Below, piece by piece: positions 55,620 through 64,000 of a DNA stretch of 64,000 nt. The stretch is taken from contig NZ_JAAORN010000002.1 of assembly GCF_017695975.1 (NCBI RefSeq), positions 434,001 to 498,000 on the forward strand. Direction: 5' to 3'. Within the stretch, counting starts at the first letter, position 1. Every line of letters starts with the position of its first letter. Source of the stretch: Prochlorococcus marinus CUG1417. Its GTDB lineage: Bacteria > Cyanobacteriota > Cyanobacteriia > PCC-6307 > Cyanobiaceae. A program made the translations under genes and the position numbers. Under the pieces are notes generated by a model, which made no database searches, was not told the origin of the DNA, and saw only the letters and a list, made by a program, of their open reading frames with translations.

Positions 55620-57515
55620 TCATTCAACGGTTACACTTTTGGCTAAATTTCTTGGTTGATCCACGTCAAGGCCTCTATGAGCTGCTATGTGGTAACTCAA
55701 TAATTGTAAAGGCAATATATTAAGTAAAGGTGAAATCCATTCATTGGAGCAAGGGATCTTCATTAAATAATCAAAGATTTCAGTTCCATTACATTCAGGC
55801 GCAATTCCAATCAAATATGAATCTCGAGCTTTTGCTTCTTGTGCATTACTGATAACTTTATCAAAAACTTCTCCAGGGGAGGCAATAGAAATTACAGGTA
55901 CTTTTTTATCTAACAAAGCTATTGGACCATGTTTCATTTCACCAGCTGGATATCCAGCGGCATGAATGTAACTAATTTCTTTTAGTTTTAATGCTCCTTC
56001 AAGAGCAATAGGGTAATTTATGCCTCTTCCTAAAAAAATAACATCTTTAATATTAAAGAAATTATGTGCTAGCTTTTCTGAAGACTCATTATGTTGCTCT
56101 AAGAGATCCTCTAACAATGGAGGCAGTTTTATAAGTTCTTTTATTAATTTATCTATTTCATCTGGACTTTGACTTCCTTTAACTTTCGCAAATTTTATAG
56201 CTAATCCATAAAAAGCAAGTAATTGAGCAAAAAAAGTTTTTGTCGCGGCAACTCCCACTTCTATTCCTGCGCAGATGTCGATTATATTTGAGACCTGTCT
56301 TCCTATCGAGCTTTCTTTTCTATTAGTTATTGCAATAAGATTAGGTTTAAATTTTTTATCTTCAATAGAAGACCTTCTTTTAATCTCCATATCAATAGCT
56401 GCAATTGTGTCAGCAGTCTCTCCTGATTGAGTAACTCCAATAGTTAATGTATTTGGCAATAGTGGAGGTGGTGAATATCGAAATTCGCTTGCATAAAAGA
56501 CATTTGTAGGAATACCAGAAAATTGTTCTAATAAAAAGCTCCCAACCATCGCAGCATGTTTACTTGTCCCACAAGCGATAATTTCAATTCTCTCAACTGC
56601 TTCAAAAAACTTTGTATCAAAAGGATAATTAATTTCATATTGCCCATTTTCTAAGTTTTTAATTAAATAATTTTCCAGCCAGTTTTTTGCAGTGCTTGGC
56701 TGATCGTATATCTCTTTTAACATATAGTGTTTGAAATTCATCTTATCCATTATTTGTTCAGAGACTTTTAAAGAAACTGGATTTCTATATTGTCTCTCAT
56801 TATTTGAGTCGTATATTTCTATTCCAAGAGGAGTTAGCAAAGCTATTTCCTCATCCTCCATTGGCAGAATAATATTTGTAAAGTTGGCAATAGCAGGCGT
56901 ATCACTTGCACAAATAAACTCTCCTTCACCCAAACCAATAATCAAGGGTGCTTGTCTTCTTGCAACCACCAGAGAAGTTGGAGCACCTGTCCATAAAACT
57001 GCCAAGGCATAAGATCCTATTAAATCAGATAATACATTTCTTACAGCTACTAATAATTTTGAACCATTATTCTCAAGATTAAGTTTACTTAGTGTATTTA
57101 ATTCTCTTTCAATAAGATGGGGAATTACTTCTGTATCTGTATCAGAATTAAAAATTACCCCCTCTTTTTCCAATCTAGATTTTATATCTTGGAAATTTTC
57201 AATAATACCATTTTGAACGACTGCTATGGTGCCTGAACTATCGGTATGAGGATGCGCATTTTTAAATTCAGGTTTTCCATGAGTTGCCCAACGAGTATGA
57301 CCTATCCCAACAGTTCCAGGAATATTTTTTTCTTTAAGGTCACTTTTTAAATTTTCAAGTTTTCCTTTTGCTTTGTTACAAGTAATCAAATTTGTTTTTG
57401 AATTTATAATTGCAATACCTGCAGAATCATAGCCTCTATATTCAAGTTTTTCTAAACCATTAATTAATAATGGTAAAGCTTTTTTAAAACCAGTTACAGC
57501 AACTATTCCACACAT
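55620..57515 (-). CDS. glmS: Glutamine-fructose-6-phosphate aminotransferase (isomerizing)
   Basis: GlmS makes glucosamine-6-phosphate for peptidoglycan and lipopolysaccharide. The 631 residues have the N-terminal nucleophile Cys2 (MCGIVAVTG), the glutaminase GHTRWATHGKPE, and two SIS domains with ACGTSKHAAMVG and a C-terminal RNLAKSVTVE. It lies downstream of psaC on the same strand with an 82-base gap. A U/A-rich hairpin lies just before its ATG. No glmS ribozyme is seen. Confidence 0.97.
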   Translation of the reverse strand: MCGIVAVTGFKKALPLLINGLEKLEYRGYDSAGIAIINSKTNLITCNKAKGKLENLKSDLKEKNIPGTVGIGHTRWATHGKPEFKNAHPHTDSSGTIAVVQNGIIENFQDIKSRLEKEGVIFNSDTDTEVIPHLIERELNTLSKLNLENNGSKLLVAVRNVLSDLIGSYALAVLWTGAPTSLVVARRQAPLIIGLGEGEFICASDTPAIANFTNIILPMEDEEIALLTPLGIEIYDSNNERQYRNPVSLKVSEQIMDKMNFKHYMLKEIYDQPSTAKNWLENYLIKNLENGQYEINYPFDTKFFEAVERIEIIACGTSKHAAMVGSFLLEQFSGIPTNVFYASEFRYSPPPLLPNTLTIGVTQSGETADTIAAIDMEIKRRSSIEDKKFKPNLIAITNRKESSIGRQVSNIIDICAGIEVGVAATKTFFAQLLAFYGLAIKFAKVKGSQSPDEIDKLIKELIKLPPLLEDLLEQHNESSEKLAHNFFNIKDVIFLGRGINYPIALEGALKLKEISYIHAAGYPAGEMKHGPIALLDKKVPVISIASPGEVFDKVISNAQEAKARDSYLIGIAPECNGTEIFDYLMKIPCSNEWISPLLNILPLQLLSYHIAAHRGLDVDQPRNLAKSVTVE

Positions 57516-57522
57516 ACAGAAG

Positions 57523-57547
57523 TTTTTTTCAATTATATTGAAAAAAA
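57523..57547 (-). promoter_or_regulatory. 10-bp hairpin just upstream of glmS
   Basis: Arms TTTTTTTCAA and TTGAAAAAAA flank a 5-base loop (TTATA on the plus strand). It ends 7 bases before the glmS start codon and 51 bases after the psaC stop. It could separate psaC from glmS transcripts or influence glmS translation. It is A/T-rich and may be chance. Confidence 0.4.
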
Positions 57548-57597
57548 ATGTGTAATTCTTAAATTATGGACTCTCTTAAAACTGCACTATTAAAGAT

Positions 57598-57867
<270 letters not shown>

Positions 57868-57976
57868 TTATATAATACTATTGTCTTACAAAGAAATTAA
57901 AAAAATTAAGATATGCTTCACTCTTGTTAACTCTAGGGCATAAAATCTTATAGATAATTAGTAAATTCCATAAACT

Positions 57977-58216
57977 ATGTCACAAGAAATCCTCGAAAAA
58001 GTCTGTTCTATTGTTTCAGAGCAATTAAGTGTTGAAGCAGGAGAAGTTAAAGCAGATTCAAATTTCCAAAATGATTTAGGTGCAGATTCTCTAGACACCG
58101 TTGAATTAGTGATGGCTCTAGAAGAGGCATTCGATATTGAAATTCCTGATGAAGCTGCTGAAGGTATCGCTACAGTTGGAGATGCAGTAAAATTCATCGA
58201 AGAAAAAAAAGGTTGA
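57977..58216 (+). CDS. acpP: Acyl carrier protein
   Basis: ACP carries growing fatty-acyl chains on a phosphopantetheine arm attached to S38 in [12 protein letters not shown]. The 79 residues are acidic and match the family length. It is followed after 6 bases by fabF, the usual gene pair for fatty-acid synthesis. Confidence 0.98.
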   Translation: MSQEILEKVCSIVSEQLSVEAGEVKADSNFQNDLGADSLDTVELVMALEEAFDIEIPDEAAEGIATVGDAVKFIEEKKG

Positions 58217-58222
58217 TCTAGG

Positions 58223-59467
58223 ATGTCAAGTTTCCATCGAGTAGTTGTTACTGGTATTGGAGCAGTAACTCCAATTGGTAACAACATTGATGAATATTTA
58301 CTCAGTCTTCAAAAAGGGGTAAATGGTGTCTCAGGTATTACCCTCTTTGATCCTGAACAACATCCTTGCAAATTTGCAGCAGAAGTTAAAAATCTTCAAT
58401 CTGAAAATTTTATTGAAGCTAAGGAATCCAAAAGATGGGATCGTTTTTCTCAGTTCGGAGTTATTGCCGCCAAGCAAGCCTTTAATGATTCTGGACTGGA
58501 AATTACTGAAGCTAATGCATCAAAAATCGGAGTAATTATTGGCTCTGGTGTTGGAGGCTTACTAACTATGGAAAGTCAAGCTCAAATACTTAGTCATAAA
58601 GGACCAAAAAGAGTTAGTCCTTTTACAGTCCCTATGATGATTCCAAACATGGCGACTGGACTAGCTGCCATAGCTTTAGGTGCAAAAGGACCAAGTTCCT
58701 CAGTTTCCACTGCTTGCGCTGCTGGTTCTAATGCAATTGGCGACTCATTCAGATTACTCCAACTTGGCAAGGCAGATGCAATGATCTGTGGAGGAGCAGA
58801 AGCAAGTATTACTCCTCTTGGAGTGGCTGGTTTTGCTAGTGCCAAAGCTCTTTCTTTCAGAAACGAAAGTCCCCAAACAGCTAGTCGACCTTTTGATGCA
58901 GAAAGAGATGGATTTGTCATTGGAGAGGGTTCTGGAATTCTTGTTCTAGAAACTTTAGAAAATGCACAAAAAAGAAATGCAAGAATTTATGCAGAAATTA
59001 TTGGATATGGAACAACATGTGATGCTCATCACATTACTGCCCCCTCCCCTGGTGGAGTTGGAGGCGCAGAAGCTATCAAACTAGCAATTGAAGACAGTTC
59101 TATAAGCCTTGAAAAAGTTGATTACATAAATGCTCATGGGACTAGTACATCTGCTAATGACAAAAATGAAACTTCTGCAATTAAATCAATATTTAAAGAC
59201 AGATCTTACCTTATTCCTGTAAGCTCTACTAAGTCGATGACTGGTCATCTCCTAGGAGGTTCAGGAGGTATAGAAGCTGTAGCTTGTATACTTTCTTTGA
59301 CACATAATTTTATCCCTCCTACAATTAACTACGTCAATCCAGATCCTGATTGTGATCTTGATTATGTACCAAATAATGCAAGAGAAGCTCAAGTAGGAGT
59401 CGCTCTTTCTAATTCCTTCGGCTTTGGTGGTCATAATGTTTGCCTTGCTTTTAGCAAAATGAATTAA
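58223..59467 (+). CDS. fabF: 3-oxoacyl-[acyl-carrier-protein] synthase II
   Basis: FabF elongates fatty-acyl chains by condensing malonyl-ACP. The 414 residues have the Cys-His-His set: C165 in [10 protein letters not shown], a His in [11 protein letters not shown], and a His in [11 protein letters not shown]. It is cotranscribed with acpP and precedes tkt by 47 bases. Confidence 0.97.
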   Translation: MSSFHRVVVTGIGAVTPIGNNIDEYLLSLQKGVNGVSGITLFDPEQHPCKFAAEVKNLQSENFIEAKESKRWDRFSQFGVIAAKQAFNDSGLEITEANASKIGVIIGSGVGGLLTMESQAQILSHKGPKRVSPFTVPMMIPNMATGLAAIALGAKGPSSSVSTACAAGSNAIGDSFRLLQLGKADAMICGGAEASITPLGVAGFASAKALSFRNESPQTASRPFDAERDGFVIGEGSGILVLETLENAQKRNARIYAEIIGYGTTCDAHHITAPSPGGVGGAEAIKLAIEDSSISLEKVDYINAHGTSTSANDKNETSAIKSIFKDRSYLIPVSSTKSMTGHLLGGSGGIEAVACILSLTHNFIPPTINYVNPDPDCDLDYVPNNAREAQVGVALSNSFGFGGHNVCLAFSKMN

Positions 59468-59514
59468 TTGATGACAACCAATTCTATATTTCCAACTTAC
59501 TTAATTTAAAAACA

Positions 59515-61521
59515 ATGGTCGCTGCATCTGTTTCATTAGAATCACTTTGTGTAAATAGTATAAGAATGCTTGCTGTAGATGCAGTAAATAAATCTAATAG
59601 TGGGCATCCTGGTTTACCAATGGGATGTGCTCCTATGGGTTATGCGTTATGGCATAACATACTTAATCACAACCCGAATAACCCAAAATGGTTCAATAGA
59701 GATCGTTTTGTATTATCAGCTGGTCATGGCTGCATGCTGTTATATTCCTTACTTCATTTGACAGGATATAAATCAGTATCTATAGATGATATTAAAGAAT
59801 TTAGGCAATGGGGATCAAAAACTCCTGGGCATCCAGAAACATTCGAAACTGAAGGTGTTGAAGTTACAGCTGGGCCACTTGGAGCAGGAATTTCAAATGC
59901 AGTTGGTTTAGCAATAGCTGAAACTCACTTAGCAGCTAAATTTAATAAGCCTGATTGCAATATTGTTGATCACTATACTTACGTAATAATGGGTGATGGA
60001 TGTAATCAAGAAGGTATTGCATCAGAGGCCTGCTCACTAGCTGGTCATCTTAAGCTTGGAAAATTAATTGCACTTTACGACGATAACCAAATTACAATTG
60101 ACGGGCGAACCGACGTTTCTTTCACCGAAGATGTCTTAAAAAGATACGAAGCTTATGGATGGCATGTGCAACATGTTGAAGATGGAAATCATGATGTTAA
60201 AGGAATAACTGAAGCTATCGAGAAAGCGAAATTAATTACTGACAAACCTTCAATAATAAAAATTTCTACAACCATAGGTTATGGTTCTCCCAATAAATCA
60301 GATACTGCTGGAATTCATGGAGCAGCTGTTGGAGAAGAAGAAGCTGCATTAACGAGAGAGTTTCTTAATTGGGAATATCCTCCATTTGAAATACCAGATG
60401 AAGTATATGCGCACTTTAGAAATGCAATAAACAAAGGCGAAAATTTAGAGAAAGAATGGGATTCTAAATTTGAAGAATATCAAAAAAAATATCCCTCTGA
60501 AGGAGCCGAGTTAAACAGAATGTTAAAAGGCCAATTACCTGAAAATTGGGACTCAGATCTACCCTCTTATACACCTGATGATAAAGGTTTAGCAACCAGA
60601 AAGCATTCACAAATATGTTTAGGTGCTTTAGGACCTAACCTGCCTGAATTAATTGGTGGATCAGCAGATTTAACTCACTCTAACTACACAGATATAAAGG
60701 GGGAAACTGGATCATTCCAGCCTCATAGTCCCGAAAAAAGATATTTACATTTTGGTGTGCGGGAGCATGCTATGGCAGCAGTACTTAATGGTATTGCCTA
60801 CCACAATAGTGGTCTTATTCCTTATGGTGGAACTTTCCTTGTTTTCGCCGATTATATGAGGGGTTCAATGAGGCTTTCAGCACTCAGCGAATTAGGAGTA
60901 ATCTATGTATTAACCCATGATTCAATTGGTGTAGGAGAAGACGGGCCAACACATCAACCTATTGAAACTATCCCCTCTCTTCGTGCCATGCCTAACATGC
61001 TAGTTTTCAGACCAGGAGATGGAAATGAGACAAGTGGAGCTTATAAGCTTGCTATTCAAAATCGAAAAAGACCTTCTGCCCTTTGTTTAAGTAGACAAGG
61101 TATGCCAAATCAAGAAAATACTTCGATCGACAAAGTTGCTCTAGGAGGATATATAGTTTCCGATTGTGAAGGAACTCCAGATCTAATATTTATTGGTACT
61201 GGAAGCGAACTGAATCTTTGTATTGAAGCAAGTAAGGAAATTTCAAGCTTAGGTAAAAAAATTAGAGTTGTCTCTATGCCTTGCGTAGAACTTTTTGAAG
61301 AGCAAGAAGAATCTTACAAAGAAAGTGTTTTACCTAGTAGTGTGAAAAAGAGAGTTGTAGTAGAGGCTGCCCATTCATTTGGTTGGCATAAATATACAGG
61401 TTTTGATGGAATTTGTATTACTATGGACAGGTTTGGCGCATCAGCACCAGGTGGCGAATGTATGAAAAATTTTGGATTTACAGTCGAAAACGTAGTAAAT
61501 AAGACGAAGGAAATTCTATAA
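59515..61521 (+). CDS. tktA: Transketolase
   Basis: Transketolase moves two-carbon units in the Calvin cycle and pentose phosphate pathway with thiamine diphosphate. The 668 residues contain the TPP-binding [14 protein letters not shown], the [11 protein letters not shown] region and [20 protein letters not shown] in sections. The order fabF-tkt-thiC places a TPP-dependent enzyme next to a thiamine synthesis gene (opposite strand, 14 bases between stops). Confidence 0.97.
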   Translation: MVAASVSLESLCVNSIRMLAVDAVNKSNSGHPGLPMGCAPMGYALWHNILNHNPNNPKWFNRDRFVLSAGHGCMLLYSLLHLTGYKSVSIDDIKEFRQWGSKTPGHPETFETEGVEVTAGPLGAGISNAVGLAIAETHLAAKFNKPDCNIVDHYTYVIMGDGCNQEGIASEACSLAGHLKLGKLIALYDDNQITIDGRTDVSFTEDVLKRYEAYGWHVQHVEDGNHDVKGITEAIEKAKLITDKPSIIKISTTIGYGSPNKSDTAGIHGAAVGEEEAALTREFLNWEYPPFEIPDEVYAHFRNAINKGENLEKEWDSKFEEYQKKYPSEGAELNRMLKGQLPENWDSDLPSYTPDDKGLATRKHSQICLGALGPNLPELIGGSADLTHSNYTDIKGETGSFQPHSPEKRYLHFGVREHAMAAVLNGIAYHNSGLIPYGGTFLVFADYMRGSMRLSALSELGVIYVLTHDSIGVGEDGPTHQPIETIPSLRAMPNMLVFRPGDGNETSGAYKLAIQNRKRPSALCLSRQGMPNQENTSIDKVALGGYIVSDCEGTPDLIFIGTGSELNLCIEASKEISSLGKKIRVVSMPCVELFEEQEESYKESVLPSSVKKRVVVEAAHSFGWHKYTGFDGICITMDRFGASAPGGECMKNFGFTVENVVNKTKEIL

Positions 61522-61535
61522 CTACTAATTAATAA

Positions 61536-62906
61536 TTACGCTGTAGTATTACATTCTTCAAGCTTATCTTTTAACTGATCAAGAGATTCATCAGAAATCT
61601 TTGAATTCATTGGACAATGTTTAGGTCCACACATTGAACAAAATTCTGCTTTTTTAAATATTTCTTCAGGTAGTGTCTCATCATGATACTGCTTTGCCCT
61701 TTCCGGATCTAGCGAAAGTTCGAATTGTTTATTCCAATCAAAGTTATACCTTGCATGACTAAGTTCATCATCTCGATCACGAGCTCCAGCTCTATGTCTT
61801 GCTATATCAGCAGCATGCGCAGCTATTTTATAAGCAATTAATCCTTCTCTTACATCTTCTGCGTTTGGTAGACCTAAATGTTCTTTTGGAGTTACATAAC
61901 ATAACATAGAGGTTCCATACCAGCCCGCCATCGCTGCTCCAATAGCACTTGATATATGGTCGTAACCGGGAGATATATCTGTAACTAATGGGCCAAGGAC
62001 ATAAAAGGGGGCTTCTGAACATTCTTCCATTTGCTTTCTCACATTAAACTCAATTTGATCCATAGGTACATGACCAGGACCCTCAACCATTACTTGAACA
62101 TTATGTTCCCATGCTCTTCGAGTAAGTTCGCCTAAGGTCTTTAATTCAGCTAATTGAGCATCATCAGAAGCATCATGCAAGCATCCAGGTCTTAATGAAT
62201 CTCCTAGAGAAAAAGTACAATCATATTTCTTAAAAATCTCACAAATATCATCAAACCTTGTGTAAAGAGGATTTTGCTTAAAATGATGTAACATCCATTG
62301 GGCTAAAATACCTCCCCCCCTACTGACAATTCCAGTAATTCTGCCTTTGACCTTCGGCAAATGCTCTATTAACAGGCCAGCATGAATAGTTTGATAATCT
62401 ACTCCCTGCTGACAATGTTTTTCAATAATATGAAGGAAATCGTCTTCAGTTAGTCTATCTATTGAACCATGTACACTTTCTAAAGCTTGATAAACAGGAA
62501 CTGTTCCTATAGGAACAGGGGACTCATTAATAATTGCTTGACGTACTTCATCTAAATTTACTCCTCCTGTAGAAAGATCCATAACTGTATCAGCCCCATA
62601 TTTAACTGCTAACTTGAGCTTCTCCACTTCTTCATTGATATCACTTGCATTAGGTGAGGCACCAATATTAGCATTTACTTTGCATCTAGAAGCAATACCT
62701 ATAGACATTGGCTCAAGATTCAAATGATTAATATTAGCTGGAATAATTAATCTTCCTCTTGCCACTTCTTCCATTATAAGAGAAGGGGGAAGATTCTCTT
62801 TTTTAGCAACAAAATCCATTTCTTCAGTGATATGATCATTTCTCGCAAAGTGCATCTGAGTTACATTATTTTTTCCAAGGCGAGGCTTAATCCAAGAACT
62901 TCTCAT
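61536..62906 (-). CDS. thiC: Phosphomethylpyrimidine synthase ThiC
   Basis: ThiC is a radical-SAM enzyme that rearranges AIR to the thiamine pyrimidine (HMP-P). The 456 residues carry the C-terminal cluster motif CSMCGPKHC and the core [15 protein letters not shown]. Its substrate AIR is the product of PurM, encoded at 37960. A TPP riboswitch lies in its leader, so expression is expected to fall when TPP is abundant. Confidence 0.98.
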   Translation of the reverse strand: MRSSWIKPRLGKNNVTQMHFARNDHITEEMDFVAKKENLPPSLIMEEVARGRLIIPANINHLNLEPMSIGIASRCKVNANIGASPNASDINEEVEKLKLAVKYGADTVMDLSTGGVNLDEVRQAIINESPVPIGTVPVYQALESVHGSIDRLTEDDFLHIIEKHCQQGVDYQTIHAGLLIEHLPKVKGRITGIVSRGGGILAQWMLHHFKQNPLYTRFDDICEIFKKYDCTFSLGDSLRPGCLHDASDDAQLAELKTLGELTRRAWEHNVQVMVEGPGHVPMDQIEFNVRKQMEECSEAPFYVLGPLVTDISPGYDHISSAIGAAMAGWYGTSMLCYVTPKEHLGLPNAEDVREGLIAYKIAAHAADIARHRAGARDRDDELSHARYNFDWNKQFELSLDPERAKQYHDETLPEEIFKKAEFCSMCGPKHCPMNSKISDESLDQLKDKLEECNTTA

Positions 62907-62953
62907 AATTTACAAAATTTTTAAATAGTATTATTACTAAAGTTTGATCAAAT

Positions 62954-63037
62954 CTTCACTTCCCAGCATCAAGATTAATGATTCAGGTTCAAAGGGTATG
63001 ATCTCAGCTAAGGTAAATTCCCTAGCACCCCTAGTAT
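62954..63037 (-). promoter_or_regulatory. TPP riboswitch in the thiC leader
   Basis: On the minus strand the leader contains the THI-box landmarks in order: TAGGGGTGC, GCTGAGATCATACCCTTTGA, ACCTGA and, 14 bases later, ATGCTGGGAAGTGAA. These form the pyrimidine- and pyrophosphate-binding arms. The expression platform should lie in 62907-62953, where no strong terminator is evident, so translational control or a weak attenuator is likely. Confidence 0.9.
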
Positions 63038-63104
63038 TTATCTTATTAATAGCTCTTTTCTAAAAAATAGTCATCTCATATTGCATAAAATAAATAATAT
63101 TACT

Positions 63105-63320
63105 TTATTTAAGTTTTTGATAAGACTTTATCTTTTTTAAAATATTTTTCCTATCTACTTGTCTACTAATACCCCTCTCCAAAATAATTACAATCCCCAT
63201 CAAACCAATAGGAAAATAAAAAATCTTCCGAGAATTGTCTCTAAATATCAAGCCGATAGCTGATATGAGGATCATACAAGGAGCCACAAAAGATAAAATA
63301 AATCTTTTATTAATTTTCAT
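63105..63320 (-). CDS. Small two-helix membrane protein (DUF3188-like)
   Basis: This 71-residue protein has two hydrophobic helices (about 8-25 and 35-48) separated by a basic loop (RDNSRKIF) and a lysine-rich C-terminus. It recalls the cyanobacterial DUF3188 family, of unknown function; I am not certain. Its ATG overlaps the amidohydrolase stop by one base (TAATG), so the two are coupled. Confidence 0.65.
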   Translation of the reverse strand: MKINKRFILSFVAPCMILISAIGLIFRDNSRKIFYFPIGLMGIVIILERGISRQVDRKNILKKIKSYQKLK

Positions 63321-64000
63321 TAGCCAATTGTATTAATCTTTTCATTGTTTAATTTTACTATGGATTCTGTTATCACTTTAATACCAACAGCAATAGCTCT
63401 TTCATCTGGATCAAATTTCGAACTATGAAGGGGAGCACATCCAGTTGATCTAGAAACGCCGAGCCTAAACATAGCTCCTGGAATCTCATTTAAAAATTCA
63501 GCAAAATCCTCAGCTCCTAATGATGGTTTTTGTAATTCGATAACATTTTCTTGACCCAAAACCTTTATTCCCGAATCTCTTAGGACTCTGTTAATCTCAG
63601 AATTATTATTAACTGCCGGAGTGATTTCTCTAAACATTACTTTTACTTCCGCTCCGCAACTATTAGCTAAAGAAGTGATATTTTCATTAAGCCAATTACC
63701 AATATTCTTAAATACTTTACGATTAGTGCATCTAACCGTACCAGTTAAATTAACCTTTTCTGCAAGAACATTGAATGCGTTGCCTCCATTTATTTTTCCA
63801 AAAGTTATTACTACAGGATCTAAAGGATCTAACTTCCGTGTTATTGATTCTTGAATTCCCGAGATAACTCTAGAAGCCACCCAAATAGAATCAACTCCTT
63901 CATGAGGTCTAGCACCGTGGCCTGACTTTCCTTTAATCTCCACCTTAAGTTCTCCCGCAGCTGCAGTTAAACTTCCTTCTTTAATGCCAATAGTCCCTAC
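63320..64000 (-). CDS. M20-family amidohydrolase (5' end beyond window)
   Basis: M20D amidohydrolases cleave N-acyl or N-aminoacyl amides with two zinc ions; IAA-amino-acid hydrolases and aminoacylase-like enzymes belong here. Only the C-terminal ~226 residues are in the window. The dimerisation-domain motif SGHGARPHEGVDSIWVAS is near the visible start, EDFAEFLNEIPGAM further on, and the late metal-ligand segment APLHSSKFDPDERA near the end. The frame is open to position 64000 without an early start, so the gene continues past the edge. Confidence 0.88.
   Translation of the reverse strand, partial: VGTIGIKEGSLTAAAGELKVEIKGKSGHGARPHEGVDSIWVASRVISGIQESITRKLDPLDPVVITFGKINGGNAFNVLAEKVNLTGTVRCTNRKVFKNIGNWLNENITSLANSCGAEVKVMFREITPAVNNNSEINRVLRDSGIKVLGQENVIELQKPSLGAEDFAEFLNEIPGAMFRLGVSRSTGCAPLHSSKFDPDERAIAVGIKVITESIVKLNNEKINTIG

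Overview
The window looks like a stretch of chromosome from a marine picocyanobacterium, most likely a high-light-adapted Prochlorococcus. The reasons are direct: the DNA is visibly AT-rich, intergenic gaps are tiny, photosystem I genes (psaC, psaD) and cyanobacterial NDH-1 subunits (ndhN, ndhS) are present, heme oxygenase is followed by the bilin reductases pebA and pebB, and ldpA, a cyanobacterial glmS-psaC-acpP-fabF-tkt block and several small picocyanobacterial hypothetical genes occur. I cannot name the strain without a database search. Both window edges cut genes: rplR lacks its last base and stop at the left, and an M20 amidohydrolase lacks its N-terminus at the right. No gene-free stretch exceeds 300 bases. 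No insertion sequence, prophage, CRISPR array or obvious horizontally acquired island was seen.

Layout. Positions 1-7548 (minus strand) hold the S10/spc ribosomal protein operon from rplC to rplR, starting at rplC with no rpsJ. Positions 7828-11486 (plus) carry ndhN, ldpA, tRNA-Gln, a HAD phosphatase and recA, which has a LexA-type operator. Positions 11489-22035 are a mosaic: a degenerate DinG-like helicase relative, tyrA, a CrtD-like desaturase, a fructosamine kinase, a CAAD membrane protein, a MoeB/ThiF-rhodanese, a tandem CobO, larE, speD and recF (whose only plausible start is a non-standard ATT). After tRNA-Arg(CCG) come a GNAT gene, ppc, trpE-gshA, psaD, and a compact mrp-rodA-histidine kinase operon. 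Positions 32706-43821 hold hemF, a cytochrome b6f assembly factor, an RNase D-like exonuclease, a LpxB-like protein, tRNA-Cys, purM, a PanC-Cmk fusion, a low-molecular-weight phosphatase and ho1-pebA-pebB. Positions 44032-53504 hold icd, a DUF1537 sugar-acid kinase, an aldose epimerase-like protein, an alpha/beta hydrolase, a cation/proton antiporter, glgP and two small hypotheticals. Positions 53583-64000 hold tRNA-Arg(CCT), the RNase P RNA, rnc, ndhS, rimM, glmS, psaC, acpP, fabF, tkt, thiC with a TPP riboswitch, and the partial amidohydrolase.

Together the genes cover translation, photosynthetic electron transfer, carbon metabolism (ppc, icd, glgP, tkt), cofactor synthesis (heme, bilin, thiamine, CoA, cobalamin) and RNA processing. 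Nearly all are core functions. I do not see a clear new multi-gene system. The items most worth a second look are the helicase relative without a P-loop, the sensor kinase whose ATPase domain has lost its recognisable boxes, a perfect 12-bp hairpin with a U-tract directly in front of the antiporter gene, the recF start, the short ORF leading into icd, and the overlapping cysteine-rich small protein at 37029-37196.
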